From contig NZ_STGY01000069.1 in assembly GCF_004912275.1 (NCBI RefSeq), positions 1 to 36,437 on the forward strand: a stretch of DNA of 36,437 nucleotides. The letters run 5' to 3'. Position numbers and translations under genes: made by a program. The DNA is from Glycomyces buryatensis (GTDB lineage Bacteria; Actinomycetota; Actinomycetes; Mycobacteriales; Micromonosporaceae). Positions 7,683 through 15,147 of the stretch are shown piece after piece. Position 1 is the stretch's first letter. The number at the start of each line of letters is the position of its first letter. Below the pieces are notes generated by a model that saw nothing but the letters and a program-made list of their open reading frames with translations, made no database searches and was not told the DNA's origin.

Positions 7683-8837
7683 ATGGCGAGACCCCTCCGT
7701 GTTTCGGACGAGGACCAGTCTTGGGAGTTGCTGAAATCTATCGCGATCGGACGGCAAGGAAGTGCCGCCTGGGCTGACGCCGAGGATCGCATCCGCTCCG
7801 GCGGATTCAATCATGACGCGCTCATCGGGCAGGCAGTGCAGCACACACTCATGGAGACGACTGCCGCGTTTGTCGAAGCACTCGACGAGCGCCCCGTACT
7901 GCCGAACCGCACCCTCAATCATCTCGAGCACTGCCTCTCCGCCAATCGTGTCGCTACCGTTAAGTGTCTCGACGATGCCGCCGAGGCCGGCAACGCGATG
8001 AGCCAAGAAGGAGTGAGGTTCGCGTTCACGAAGGGAATCATCTGTCAGCAGACTTTTTACGACGGCCTTGGCGCGCGGCGGTTCAACGATATCGACATGA
8101 TGGTGCACCCGGACGACGCAAAAGAGGCGGCAACGGTCCTGACAGGTCTTGCCTACGTCGAACGGCACTACTTCGACAACAGAACTCAGTCGCTGGTGCC
8201 GATCTCGAAACACCGGCAGGCTATGTATAGGTTGAGCCCCGATCACCTGCCGCATTTCACGCGGCTGAATCCCGGCAGTCTGCCCTCGCATACGGCTGTG
8301 GACGTCGCGCTGAGCCTGACGTGGCACGGTAGCCCGTGGCAGGTCGGAGTCGGCGACGCCTTGGATGAAGTTCAGGTCGTCGGCTGCAGGATCCCGGGCG
8401 GATCCGTAGATCTACTGGCGCTGCCGCAGGAATACGACTTGATCTTCCATGTCCTGCATCTGTTCCGGGAGGGGTGGTTCGAGCGTACCGTGATTGAGAA
8501 GGACGTGCGGCTTTCCCAGTTCACCGACGTCGTACGCGGGTGGGGGGCGCTGGAACCCGCAGCGCGAGAACGATTCGTGAATCTGATCCGCAGTTCAGGT
8601 ATCGAACTGCCGGTCGCATGGGTTCTCTGCCATGCCGATGCAGTGTTTGGAAGCACTATGGCGGACGAATGCGGTCTGGCTTCCTACGGCACGTGGGAGT
8701 GGATGTCGAGCATGGCGGGCCGAGGCGGCTATCTGCGATGGGACGGCGATATGGAGCAGCGCCTGCGAAAGTCAACGACCGTCTCCCGGACCCGCTCCGA
8801 GAAACCCGAGATTCTGAACGCGACTTCGGGAAGGTGA
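7683..8837 (+). CDS. Nucleotidyltransferase family protein (NTP_transf_5 type), copy 2
   Basis: 384 aa. The ATG at 7683 follows CGAAAGGGACG, the same ribosome-site style used in the minus-strand operon. FAFTKGIICQQTFY and RRFNDIDMMV give the Lys-Gly and Asp-x-Asp core of PF14907. The protein is a clear paralogue of the gene at 609: both carry PDHLPH, LTW-x2-SPW, LHLFRE-x-WF, KDVRL/ADVRL-x-QF and a terminal W-x-GDM-x2-RLR block. It stands alone between candidate operator site 1 and the convergent condensation gene. Two copies suggest two sequential or alternative modifications, or production plus resistance; neither can be decided here. Confidence 0.82.
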   Translation: MARPLRVSDEDQSWELLKSIAIGRQGSAAWADAEDRIRSGGFNHDALIGQAVQHTLMETTAAFVEALDERPVLPNRTLNHLEHCLSANRVATVKCLDDAAEAGNAMSQEGVRFAFTKGIICQQTFYDGLGARRFNDIDMMVHPDDAKEAATVLTGLAYVERHYFDNRTQSLVPISKHRQAMYRLSPDHLPHFTRLNPGSLPSHTAVDVALSLTWHGSPWQVGVGDALDEVQVVGCRIPGGSVDLLALPQEYDLIFHVLHLFREGWFERTVIEKDVRLSQFTDVVRGWGALEPAARERFVNLIRSSGIELPVAWVLCHADAVFGSTMADECGLASYGTWEWMSSMAGRGGYLRWDGDMEQRLRKSTTVSRTRSEKPEILNATSGR

Positions 8838-8845
8838 GTGTTCTC

Positions 8846-8861
8846 TGGCTCGATTGAGCCA
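8846..8861. terminator. Short hairpin between convergent genes
   Basis: TGGCTC-GATT-GAGCCA forms a perfect 6-bp stem with a 4-nt loop between the stop of the second nucleotidyltransferase and the stop of the condensation gene. No strong T-tract follows on either strand, so a terminator role is plausible rather than clear. Confidence 0.35.
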
Positions 8862-8875
8862 AAGGGACAGTGTTA

Positions 8876-10774
8876 CTAGGACGCGAGGCCGTGCGTTGGT
8901 GTCTGGTCGTGTGTCGGGTCGAGTCGCTCGGACAGAACCGAAAGGCTGCAGGGCAGTTGCAGATCGTTCCGTTTCAGACCCTCGTAGCCGAGGCTTCGCA
9001 GCCGGCGCAAGACAGCGGGTGCCCGGAAGAACCTCCCGCCGCATTCGGCGTAGCTGAGCCGCGCGTCCGCGGAACCGAGCCGGTTGACGGCCCGCACGCA
9101 GTCAACCAAAGCCGCCTCAGCATCCGATGCCGCCACCGCATCTCGCCCGACGCCCGGATCCACCGACATCGCTCGCCGCTCGACGCGGATCCGATCAGGA
9201 ACCGTTCGCGACACCGCCCGATAGGACCGCTGCGACTTCAAAAACGCGAACAGCTCGCCCTCGGTCAGCGACGGCTGCGACACGGCGACATCGGCAACGA
9301 GTGCCCCTTCCTCCAACCGAGTGCTCACCGCCCGCACTCCGGCATGGGCCCGCAAGGCCGCATCAATAGAGTCGGGCCGGAACGCATCACCCCGCGAAAA
9401 GACCGGCTCGCCGCGCAACGAGTCCCGAAAGGAGGCCGCGAACAAACCAGCGACCGCACCACGCAGGTCGCCGACCTGGCGATCGGGGTCGTCGTCGAGA
9501 CAGGCGAGCAGATCGGTGATACTGCGGGCGATCGCTTCGGTATTGCCGCGCCCGACCACGGCTTCATTCCCGGAGACAAGGAACTCCAACCGGGCCCCGC
9601 TACCGCTAACGGCGACATAGAGATGATGCGAGAACGAGCGGTACTCGACCGGATCGCCCACCGTCGACTCCCATTGCGGGCCGGACCGACTCGGTGCATC
9701 CGCCGCATGATGGCCGCCCTCCTGCTTATACATGAAATTCAACGCGATCCGGGAACCGATCTCGCCCCCTTTCCGGCCATTGACAACCGCTCGCCACTCG
9801 GTGTACTCCAAGGTGTCCACCATGCTGTACCGATTCGCTTGAAACGTCAAACGATGAAGCCCCCTGGCGAAATCGCCGAACGACTGGTCCGCCAGCAACA
9901 CACCCGGGATGATCACCGCGCGCGCCAGCGGCGCCACCACGTTCAACGCATTCCTGCTCACCCGACCATGCGTGGTCACATCCAGCGGCACGACCTCTTG
10001 ACCGGTCGCTGCACCCAGCGCGATACCGAAGACCGCCGCGAACACCGCGCTCATCGGCACCTCGATCTTCTCCGCGACGCGTTCGAGCTGGCCGATAGCC
10101 GAGCGGGGACTCGAACGGCAATCGACATACCGGACGGTCTCAGGGGCCTCCCCGATATTGAAGGTCGCGACGGGAATGCGATCAAGCGCGTCAGCCCAGT
10201 ACTCCTCGGCACGACGACGCAGCGCGCTCGTCTTCTCGGACCGCTCGTAAAGCGCGTAGTCCAGCGGCTGCCACTCGACCGGCGGCAAATCCGGCGACCG
10301 CTTCGCGAGCACTGACTCCATGATCACGGCAAGATCGTGCTTGAGGATTTCCTTGGCGCGGTTGTCGACCGCGATATGCGAGAAGCACGCCAGTAGCGCC
10401 GGCGCGCCGGTGCCCCGGCGCACCCGCCCGAAACGGCACGGCCACTCCGAGTCGACCAGGAAATCCCGGGTCCTGAACGCCTGCAACTGATCCGGGTCGG
10501 CTGCTGCGAGCGCATGAACCTCGACCCGCTCAGGACTCCAGACACGCTGCTCGGGACAACCGTCCTCGTCGACATCGAATGTCGTCCTCAGGATCTCGTG
10601 CCGCTCGACCAACACCGCGACAGCATCTTCCAAGACCCGCACGGAAGTGCCCTCAGGAACTTCATGCTCGAACCACCATCCCGGATACTGCGCCTTACGC
10701 TCATCCTGGAACGTCAACCATTCACCACAAGCCATCCCCCACTGCAAGGGCCCCCGGCGCACCAACTTCTTCAT
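8876..10774 (-). CDS. Condensation-domain protein with eroded A-lid and carrier-like tail
   Basis: 632 aa. Residues 1 to about 440 are an NRPS condensation domain: ERHEILRTTF (C2), SHIAVDN with the HxxxD pair His133/Asp137 (C3), and PLDYALYERS (C4). What follows resembles the C-terminal sub-domain of an adenylation domain (DSIDAALRAHAGVRAVS, then LTEGELFAFL), with DPGVGRD where NGKVD is expected; the A-domain core is absent. The last ~70 residues align with a carrier domain (LRRLRSLGYEGL), but its GGxS motif reads GGRFF, with Phe582 at the phosphopantetheine serine. So this looks like a C-A-PCP module reduced to a working C domain plus structural remnants. It may couple an activated Dap unit to an amine acceptor. 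Start ATG 10,774 with GGGAGTGAG upstream. Confidence 0.85.
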   Translation of the reverse strand: MKKLVRRGPLQWGMACGEWLTFQDERKAQYPGWWFEHEVPEGTSVRVLEDAVAVLVERHEILRTTFDVDEDGCPEQRVWSPERVEVHALAAADPDQLQAFRTRDFLVDSEWPCRFGRVRRGTGAPALLACFSHIAVDNRAKEILKHDLAVIMESVLAKRSPDLPPVEWQPLDYALYERSEKTSALRRRAEEYWADALDRIPVATFNIGEAPETVRYVDCRSSPRSAIGQLERVAEKIEVPMSAVFAAVFGIALGAATGQEVVPLDVTTHGRVSRNALNVVAPLARAVIIPGVLLADQSFGDFARGLHRLTFQANRYSMVDTLEYTEWRAVVNGRKGGEIGSRIALNFMYKQEGGHHAADAPSRSGPQWESTVGDPVEYRSFSHHLYVAVSGSGARLEFLVSGNEAVVGRGNTEAIARSITDLLACLDDDPDRQVGDLRGAVAGLFAASFRDSLRGEPVFSRGDAFRPDSIDAALRAHAGVRAVSTRLEEGALVADVAVSQPSLTEGELFAFLKSQRSYRAVSRTVPDRIRVERRAMSVDPGVGRDAVAASDAEAALVDCVRAVNRLGSADARLSYAECGGRFFRAPAVLRRLRSLGYEGLKRNDLQLPCSLSVLSERLDPTHDQTPTHGLAS

Positions 10775-10902
10775 ATCTCACTCCCGAGTCGATAAGCACA
10801 GTCACTTGCGCTTCGGCGAACGAGGCGCGCTCACGCTACGACAGATCGACTCTACTGGGGATCACCGTCGCTGACTGGCCTCGCGTTGTGGCATAAACGC
10901 GT

Positions 10903-10965
10903 GACGGCGATTTGATCATTGTCGACGACATCGGGCTCCTGCCGGTCAACGAGGACGCCAACGAA
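10903..10965 (+). mobile_element. IstB (IS21 helper ATPase) fragment
   Basis: A short open stretch reads DLIIVDDIGLLPVNEDANE, the Walker B region of IS21-family IstB proteins. It is bounded upstream by an in-frame stop (10,894) and loses similarity just downstream, so only a scrap of the element remains. It lies in the 583-base divergent gap (10,775-11,357) between the condensation gene and the second LuxR gene. I see nothing else recognisable in that gap. Confidence 0.6.
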
Positions 10966-11357
10966 TCGAAAGTCGTGATTACGATCAGGTGTGGACACGC
11001 ATTTATATGCAAGTCGAGAATGTACCGATTCGTAGCATTGGTTCCGAGAATTCCTGCCGCTAACCTGCCTGTGTCCCGCCTCGTAAATCACGCCTCATGC
11101 AGCCACACTGAACTTGGCGGAAACATGCGACGGTATCGCCGACAACCTCGGTATGCATCGGCTACACCAGGAGACAACAGGCATCACCCGCTGTCTCAAT
11201 CTCCACGTGAACGTTTTCCCCAAATGCGTTTGGTCATTCGCAGATCCCCTGGCGAGGCGGCCGCACTCACGCTCGTCGAGTGCAATCAAACCGCCGTGCC
11301 GATCCGGTACGGGAGCGCTCACACGTGGAGAAAATCCACGAGATTTGGAAAGACGGA

Positions 11358-11933
11358 ATGATCCGAGTTTCAGTAATCGAAAAGCATTCGGTGCCACGCA
11401 TGGGCCTGCAGAAGGTGCTTGCGGGCGACGACGCGATCACCGTCATCGACGCCGTCGACGGGCCTTGGGACTTCGCGCCTGAGGAGACCGACGTGGTCCT
11501 GTTCAGCTACTGCTCAGTCTGCGACATGCCCGCCATCGGCACAGTGAGCGACCTCGCGAAAAAATATCGAACGGTCGTATACTCCGGCAAGGAGACTCCT
11601 TTCTCGCTGCTGTCCTACCGGGACATAAACGTGAGAGCGCTCCTCCATCAGTCCGAGCCCGACGAGTCGCTCCACGAGGCCGTCCGCGCGGCCGCGGCGG
11701 GGAACCTCGGCGACGCCGTTGCGAGCAGTGCAGTGTCGCTTCCAGGACTGTCGCAGCGGGAGAGCCTGGTGCTCACACTTATTTCCGAGGGCTATACGAA
11801 CGATCAGATGGCGCGGAGGATCGGCATCAGCAAGCACACGGTCGATACCTATATACGCCGCATCAGAAGCAAGTTGAAGCTCGGCAACCGGGCACAGTTG
11901 GCGTGCGCGGCAATGAACCTGGCGAATTCCTAA
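11358..11933 (+). CDS. NarL/LuxR-family regulator with atypical receiver domain
   Basis: 191 aa from the ATG at 11,358 (GGAAAG about 6 nt upstream; a GTG at 11,325 is possible). The C-terminal HTH is typical: LSQRESLVLTLISEGY, TNDQMARRIGISKHTVDTYI, RRIRSKLKLGNRAQL. The N-terminal ~110 residues have receiver-like length and layout but lack the acidic pocket: RVSVIEKH replaces the usual V-DD-H start, and DVVLFSYCSV has no phospho-acceptor Asp. Such atypical receivers act without phosphorylation and sometimes bind small ligands (family knowledge). It converges with the end of the minus-strand operon. It is a candidate regulator of the shared operator sites. Confidence 0.83.
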   Translation: MIRVSVIEKHSVPRMGLQKVLAGDDAITVIDAVDGPWDFAPEETDVVLFSYCSVCDMPAIGTVSDLAKKYRTVVYSGKETPFSLLSYRDINVRALLHQSEPDESLHEAVRAAAAGNLGDAVASSAVSLPGLSQRESLVLTLISEGYTNDQMARRIGISKHTVDTYIRRIRSKLKLGNRAQLACAAMNLANS

Positions 11934-11982
11934 ACCCGTCCCGTAGTGCACCGCGCTCCACCGTACTGAAGGTCATCGTCAT
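11863..11982 (-). pseudogene. Truncated gene start at the end of the minus-strand operon
   Basis: Just downstream of the PEP-domain gene, GAAAGGGACG sits 5 nt before an ATG (11,982). The same ribosome-site style precedes other genes of this operon. The frame reads MTMTFSTVERGALRDGF and then runs into the antisense of the LuxR gene, ending after 39 codons. It looks like the beginning of a further operon gene cut off where regions A and B meet. Product unknown; a real short peptide cannot be excluded. Confidence 0.35.
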
Positions 11983-12004
11983 GCTTGCGTCCCTTTCGAA
12001 GGGG

Positions 12005-13021
12005 TCATACGGCGTCCCGTTCCGCGCGCGGTGTGAACTCGTGGCGGCCGCCGTCGAGCACCAGCTCGCCCTCGGCGCCGGGCAGCAGTCCGCCGAGTTG
12101 ACCGGGCGGGCAGAGGAGGACGGGTATCCCGAGCTGCCCAGCATAGACGGCGGCGTGCGCCAAGAGCCCGCCCCGCTGGAAAACCACCGCCCGCGTCGCG
12201 GGCTCGATCCTGCCCAAGACGTCGACACCGGTGCCCTCCTCCAGGTGGATCGCCCCGGCGCGGGCGCCGGCGCCCGCGCCGCCCGGTTCCACGACCGTTC
12301 CGCGCGCGACGCCGCTGAGCACCACGGCGTACCCGGATCGAGATCCATGTTCGTCGAACGCCGCCAGGTACTCCCGCGGCAGCGCCTTCGCATCGACGAA
12401 ATACAGCTCGTCCTCCGGTGTCAGCACCCATTCGAGGCAGGTCGCGACGGGCAGGGCGTTGAGCGCCGCCAGAAGTCGGACCAATCCATTCGCGGACAGG
12501 CATCCGACTTCCCGCTCCGGCTCCGCCGCGTCGATCGACCACCGCGACGGGGTACTCCCGTCGCGATAGAAATTGCCGCCGCTGGGCCCCTGGGACTCGA
12601 TGACGACCCTGCCGCGGGCGGTCCGGAGCGCGATCCCGTCGGTCCGATGCTCGACCCTGCGCTGTATGAGGAGGCGCACGCGGTCGTCGGCGTTCGCCCG
12701 CCGGATCCGGCGCACCACTTCGGGGATGTCGGCGGCCGCGGCCGTAGCGCCGTTGATCCCGAAGCGCACCGGTGGCGGCGCGTCCACCCGCACCATCCAC
12801 GATTCAGGACCGGTCGACCGGCGCGCTCCGATCCAGTCGCGGAGCTGCTCGGAGTCGTCGGGTCCCGCGACCTCGAACGTGTCCGGGAGGCGCAGGCCGT
12901 GTGCGCGGATCAGCACCAGCCCATCCATCTTGGAGGGCATATCGTTCCAGGTCCGGTGCGGCGGGGGCTCGGCCGTCCGGGCGGCGCTCCCCGCGGCCTC
13001 CGGTCGGGCGGACCCGCTCAC
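12005..13021 (-). CDS. PEP-utilizing mobile-domain protein with ATP-grasp-like N-terminal part
   Basis: 338 aa from a GTG at 13,021 that overlaps the Nudix stop (GTGA). The middle segment contains IQRRVEHRTDGIAL and TCLEWVLTPEDELYFVDAK, as in ATP-grasp domains of pyruvate-phosphate-dikinase-type enzymes. The C-terminal ~90 residues contain GGLLAHAAVYAGQLGIPVLL, the swivelling phospho-histidine domain (PF00391) with the His in LAHAA. Such two-domain proteins phosphorylate small molecules or antibiotics (rifampin phosphotransferase is the best-known case). Here it could phosphorylate a pathway intermediate or the product for self-protection. It is shorter than rifampin phosphotransferase, so the ATP-binding part may be incomplete. 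Last intact gene of the operon. Confidence 0.68.
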   Translation of the reverse strand: MSGSARPEAAGSAARTAEPPPHRTWNDMPSKMDGLVLIRAHGLRLPDTFEVAGPDDSEQLRDWIGARRSTGPESWMVRVDAPPPVRFGINGATAAAADIPEVVRRIRRANADDRVRLLIQRRVEHRTDGIALRTARGRVVIESQGPSGGNFYRDGSTPSRWSIDAAEPEREVGCLSANGLVRLLAALNALPVATCLEWVLTPEDELYFVDAKALPREYLAAFDEHGSRSGYAVVLSGVARGTVVEPGGAGAGARAGAIHLEEGTGVDVLGRIEPATRAVVFQRGGLLAHAAVYAGQLGIPVLLCPPGQLGGLLPGAEGELVLDGGRHEFTPRAERDAV

Positions 13022-13725
13022 CCTTCGAATCCCCTGGCAAGCAGCGGCCCCGCGACCCGCAGCGTCTCGGCGGAAGGCAGATGCACCCGGGCGTCCTCCG
13101 CGATCGGACCGCCCGCGGCGATCGTCGCGCCCAACTCCGACAGCCGGGCGAACGTCGGCGCCTTGTCCAGCACGCCCCAGTCGCTCAACGGCATCCAGAC
13201 GAGCGCGGCGATGTCGGGGTCGTCGGGCTTGAACGACGCCGGTTCCTCGGCCAGCTCTGCCGCGAACATGCACAGGTAGGTGAACGGCCCCGCCGGGAGG
13301 CCTGGCTTGTACGGCGTCGCTGCGTCGGCGTTCCGCTGCCGCTGCAGCATGAACGGGGCCGGTCGGTCGTCCGAGCGCGACCGTCTGAGCAGGTCGCCGT
13401 CGATGTCGTGCAGATAGGTGCGGGGCGATGAGAGGAGCCGCACCTGGACACCGAGCTCCTCGAAACCCTCACGTGCCGCACAGTCCCAGACCTCTTCTCC
13501 CGGTTCCTGGCCGCCTCCGACACCGCCGACGTTCCAGTCGGTGCCGCTCGCCTCCGCAGCGCTGATGTCCTCCGCGCTCAACGTCACCAGCAGCCTGCCC
13601 TCGCGGACGATGAGCACCCCCGCGCAGAACGGGCGTCCGCTGGTGAGGCGGCGCACGTCCACCGGACCGCCCGCGGCCTCCTGCCAGAACGACGACTCCT
13701 GCGAGTGCTCGTGGTTCTCCGACAT
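13018..13725 (-). CDS. Nudix hydrolase
   Basis: 235 aa. GGQEPGEEVWDCAAREGFEELGV fits the Nudix box G-x5-E-x7-REU-x-EE-x-G-U, apart from a Gly at the first hydrophobic position; it is described here by its pattern, with GGQEPGEE and REGFEELGV as its ends. The N-terminal strand (FCAGVLIVREGRLLVTLS) and the C-terminal strands (TYLCMFAAEL, IAALVWMPLSDW) are typical of the fold. Nudix enzymes hydrolyse nucleoside diphosphates linked to another group, for example NDP-sugars. In this cluster it could process an NDP-linked intermediate or de-adenylate or de-nucleotidylate a product of the PF14907 enzymes (inference). ATG at 13,725 is preceded by GAAAGGAACG. Its stop overlaps the next start by 4 nt. 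Confidence 0.88.
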   Translation of the reverse strand: MSENHEHSQESSFWQEAAGGPVDVRRLTSGRPFCAGVLIVREGRLLVTLSAEDISAAEASGTDWNVGGVGGGQEPGEEVWDCAAREGFEELGVQVRLLSSPRTYLHDIDGDLLRRSRSDDRPAPFMLQRQRNADAATPYKPGLPAGPFTYLCMFAAELAEEPASFKPDDPDIAALVWMPLSDWGVLDKAPTFARLSELGATIAAGGPIAEDARVHLPSAETLRVAGPLLARGFEG

Positions 13726-13740
13726 GCTCGTTCCTTTCGA

Positions 13741-15132
13741 CTACGGTCGAGGGCCCCTCCAACGGGAGCCCGGAAGCCAATTGCCCGAAGGCGAACCGAC
13801 GAGTCGGCCACCCTTCGCCACCACCGATCCCCGCAACAGGGTCAGCACCGGCGCGCCGGTGCCCCGCAATCCAGCGAACGGGCCCTCGGGATTGGCGGAG
13901 TGAGTCACATCCTCGTCGATCGTCCAAGGGCGATTGGGGTCGATGACGACCAGGTCCGCGTCCGCGCCCGGGGTCACTGAGCCCTTCCGGGGCCACAGGC
14001 CCCAAGTGCGCGCGGGTTCGAATGCGGTCGCCCGCACCAGATCCGATCGGCTCAGGCCGAACTCGTCTCGCCGGGACCACAGTATCTGCAACTGGTGCTG
14101 GACGCCGATGACGCCGGGTCGGACCCGCCAGACGTCGTTGGCGCTCTTCTCCGCCGGGCTGTGCGGCGCATGGTCGGACGCGACGAACTGGAGGTCGCCC
14201 GTGGCGAGCGCCTTCCTCAGCGCGTCCCGGTCGCCGAGCGTCCGGATCGGCGGATTCACCCGATGGCGAAGACGCTCACCGATCGCCTCATCGGGGAGCA
14301 ATAGGTAATGCGGGCAGGTCTCCGCGGTAAGGTCGACTCCGGACGACCGCACCGTCACAGCGGCCGCGACGCCCTCCGCGGCGCTCACATGCACGATGTG
14401 GACCGCGCAGCCGGTGTCCGCGGCGAACAGGCCGACCCGGCGGATCGCCTCCGACTCCACCAGCGGCGGACGGCTCGACCGGTGCGCCTCCAGACCGGTG
14501 CCCCGCCCGGCCTTCACCTTCGCGATGCCGTGCAGCACCATCGCATGGTTCTCCGCATGGACGGCCAGGCGCAGTCCGAGGCGGGCGAGCTCGCCCATCG
14601 CCGCGTGCAGGTCGCCGTCGTCCGGGGGCAGCGGGCAGCCCGGCCCCTGCTCGCTCTGCCCGAGGAAGACCTTGAACCCGACCGCCCCCGAGTCCGCGAG
14701 CCCCTCCAGTTCGGTCGCCTCGCCGGGGCCGAGCAGCGCGTAGAAGCCGTAGTCGACCCAGGAGCGGCCCCGCACGAGGTCGAGCTTCTCCGCGAACCGC
14801 ACGGCCGTGTCGGTGGGCGGCTCGGTGTTGGGCATGTCCAGCACGGTGGTGACCCCACCGAGCGCCGCCGCTCCCGAGCCGACCGGGAAGCCCTCCTTGT
14901 ACTCCATGCCCGGTTCGCGGAAGTGGACGTGCGCGTCCACCATCCCCGGCAGCAGGTACATCCCGGAGGCGTCAATCCTCCGCTCCGCGACCGGCATCGC
15001 CCCGGGCGGGCCGACCGCGACGAACCGCCCGCCATCGACGGCGACCGACGTGTTCGGGTGCTCGCCGACCGCATCCACGAGAGTGCCGTTCTCGATAACG
15101 AGGTCGACGGCGGGCGATTCAGAAAAATCCAC
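13741..15132 (-). CDS. Dihydroorotase/allantoinase-family cyclic amidohydrolase
   Basis: 463 aa from the GTG at 15,132 (AAGGGAG 8-9 nt upstream); a GTG at 15,141 is too close to that site. All metal-site motifs are intact: DAHVHFREPG (HxH), GFKVFLG (carboxylated Lys), LAVHAEN, VHIVHVS and FVASDHAPHS. Relatives open or close cyclic amides and ureides, such as dihydroorotate, hydantoins and allantoin. With an AsnRS-like synthetase, a CobQ-like ATPase and an ATP-grasp enzyme in the same operon, it may close or open a cyclic amide or urea on the product. It is unlikely to be pyrimidine housekeeping because no pyr genes are nearby. 15 nt separate it from the Nudix gene. Confidence 0.85.
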   Translation of the reverse strand: MDFSESPAVDLVIENGTLVDAVGEHPNTSVAVDGGRFVAVGPPGAMPVAERRIDASGMYLLPGMVDAHVHFREPGMEYKEGFPVGSGAAALGGVTTVLDMPNTEPPTDTAVRFAEKLDLVRGRSWVDYGFYALLGPGEATELEGLADSGAVGFKVFLGQSEQGPGCPLPPDDGDLHAAMGELARLGLRLAVHAENHAMVLHGIAKVKAGRGTGLEAHRSSRPPLVESEAIRRVGLFAADTGCAVHIVHVSAAEGVAAAVTVRSSGVDLTAETCPHYLLLPDEAIGERLRHRVNPPIRTLGDRDALRKALATGDLQFVASDHAPHSPAEKSANDVWRVRPGVIGVQHQLQILWSRRDEFGLSRSDLVRATAFEPARTWGLWPRKGSVTPGADADLVVIDPNRPWTIDEDVTHSANPEGPFAGLRGTGAPVLTLLRGSVVAKGGRLVGSPSGNWLPGSRWRGPRP

Positions 15133-15147
15133 TCTCGACACTCCCTT

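Noticed and set aside
8870..10315. 481-residue plus-strand frame opposite the condensation gene
   Set aside because: It is Arg/His/Pro-rich, has no family motifs, and is the antisense shadow of a gene with clear condensation motifs.
13741..15132. Pyrimidine-pathway dihydroorotase (pyrC)
   Set aside because: No other pyr genes are adjacent, and the gene is embedded in a biosynthetic operon with Nudix and AsnRS-like enzymes.
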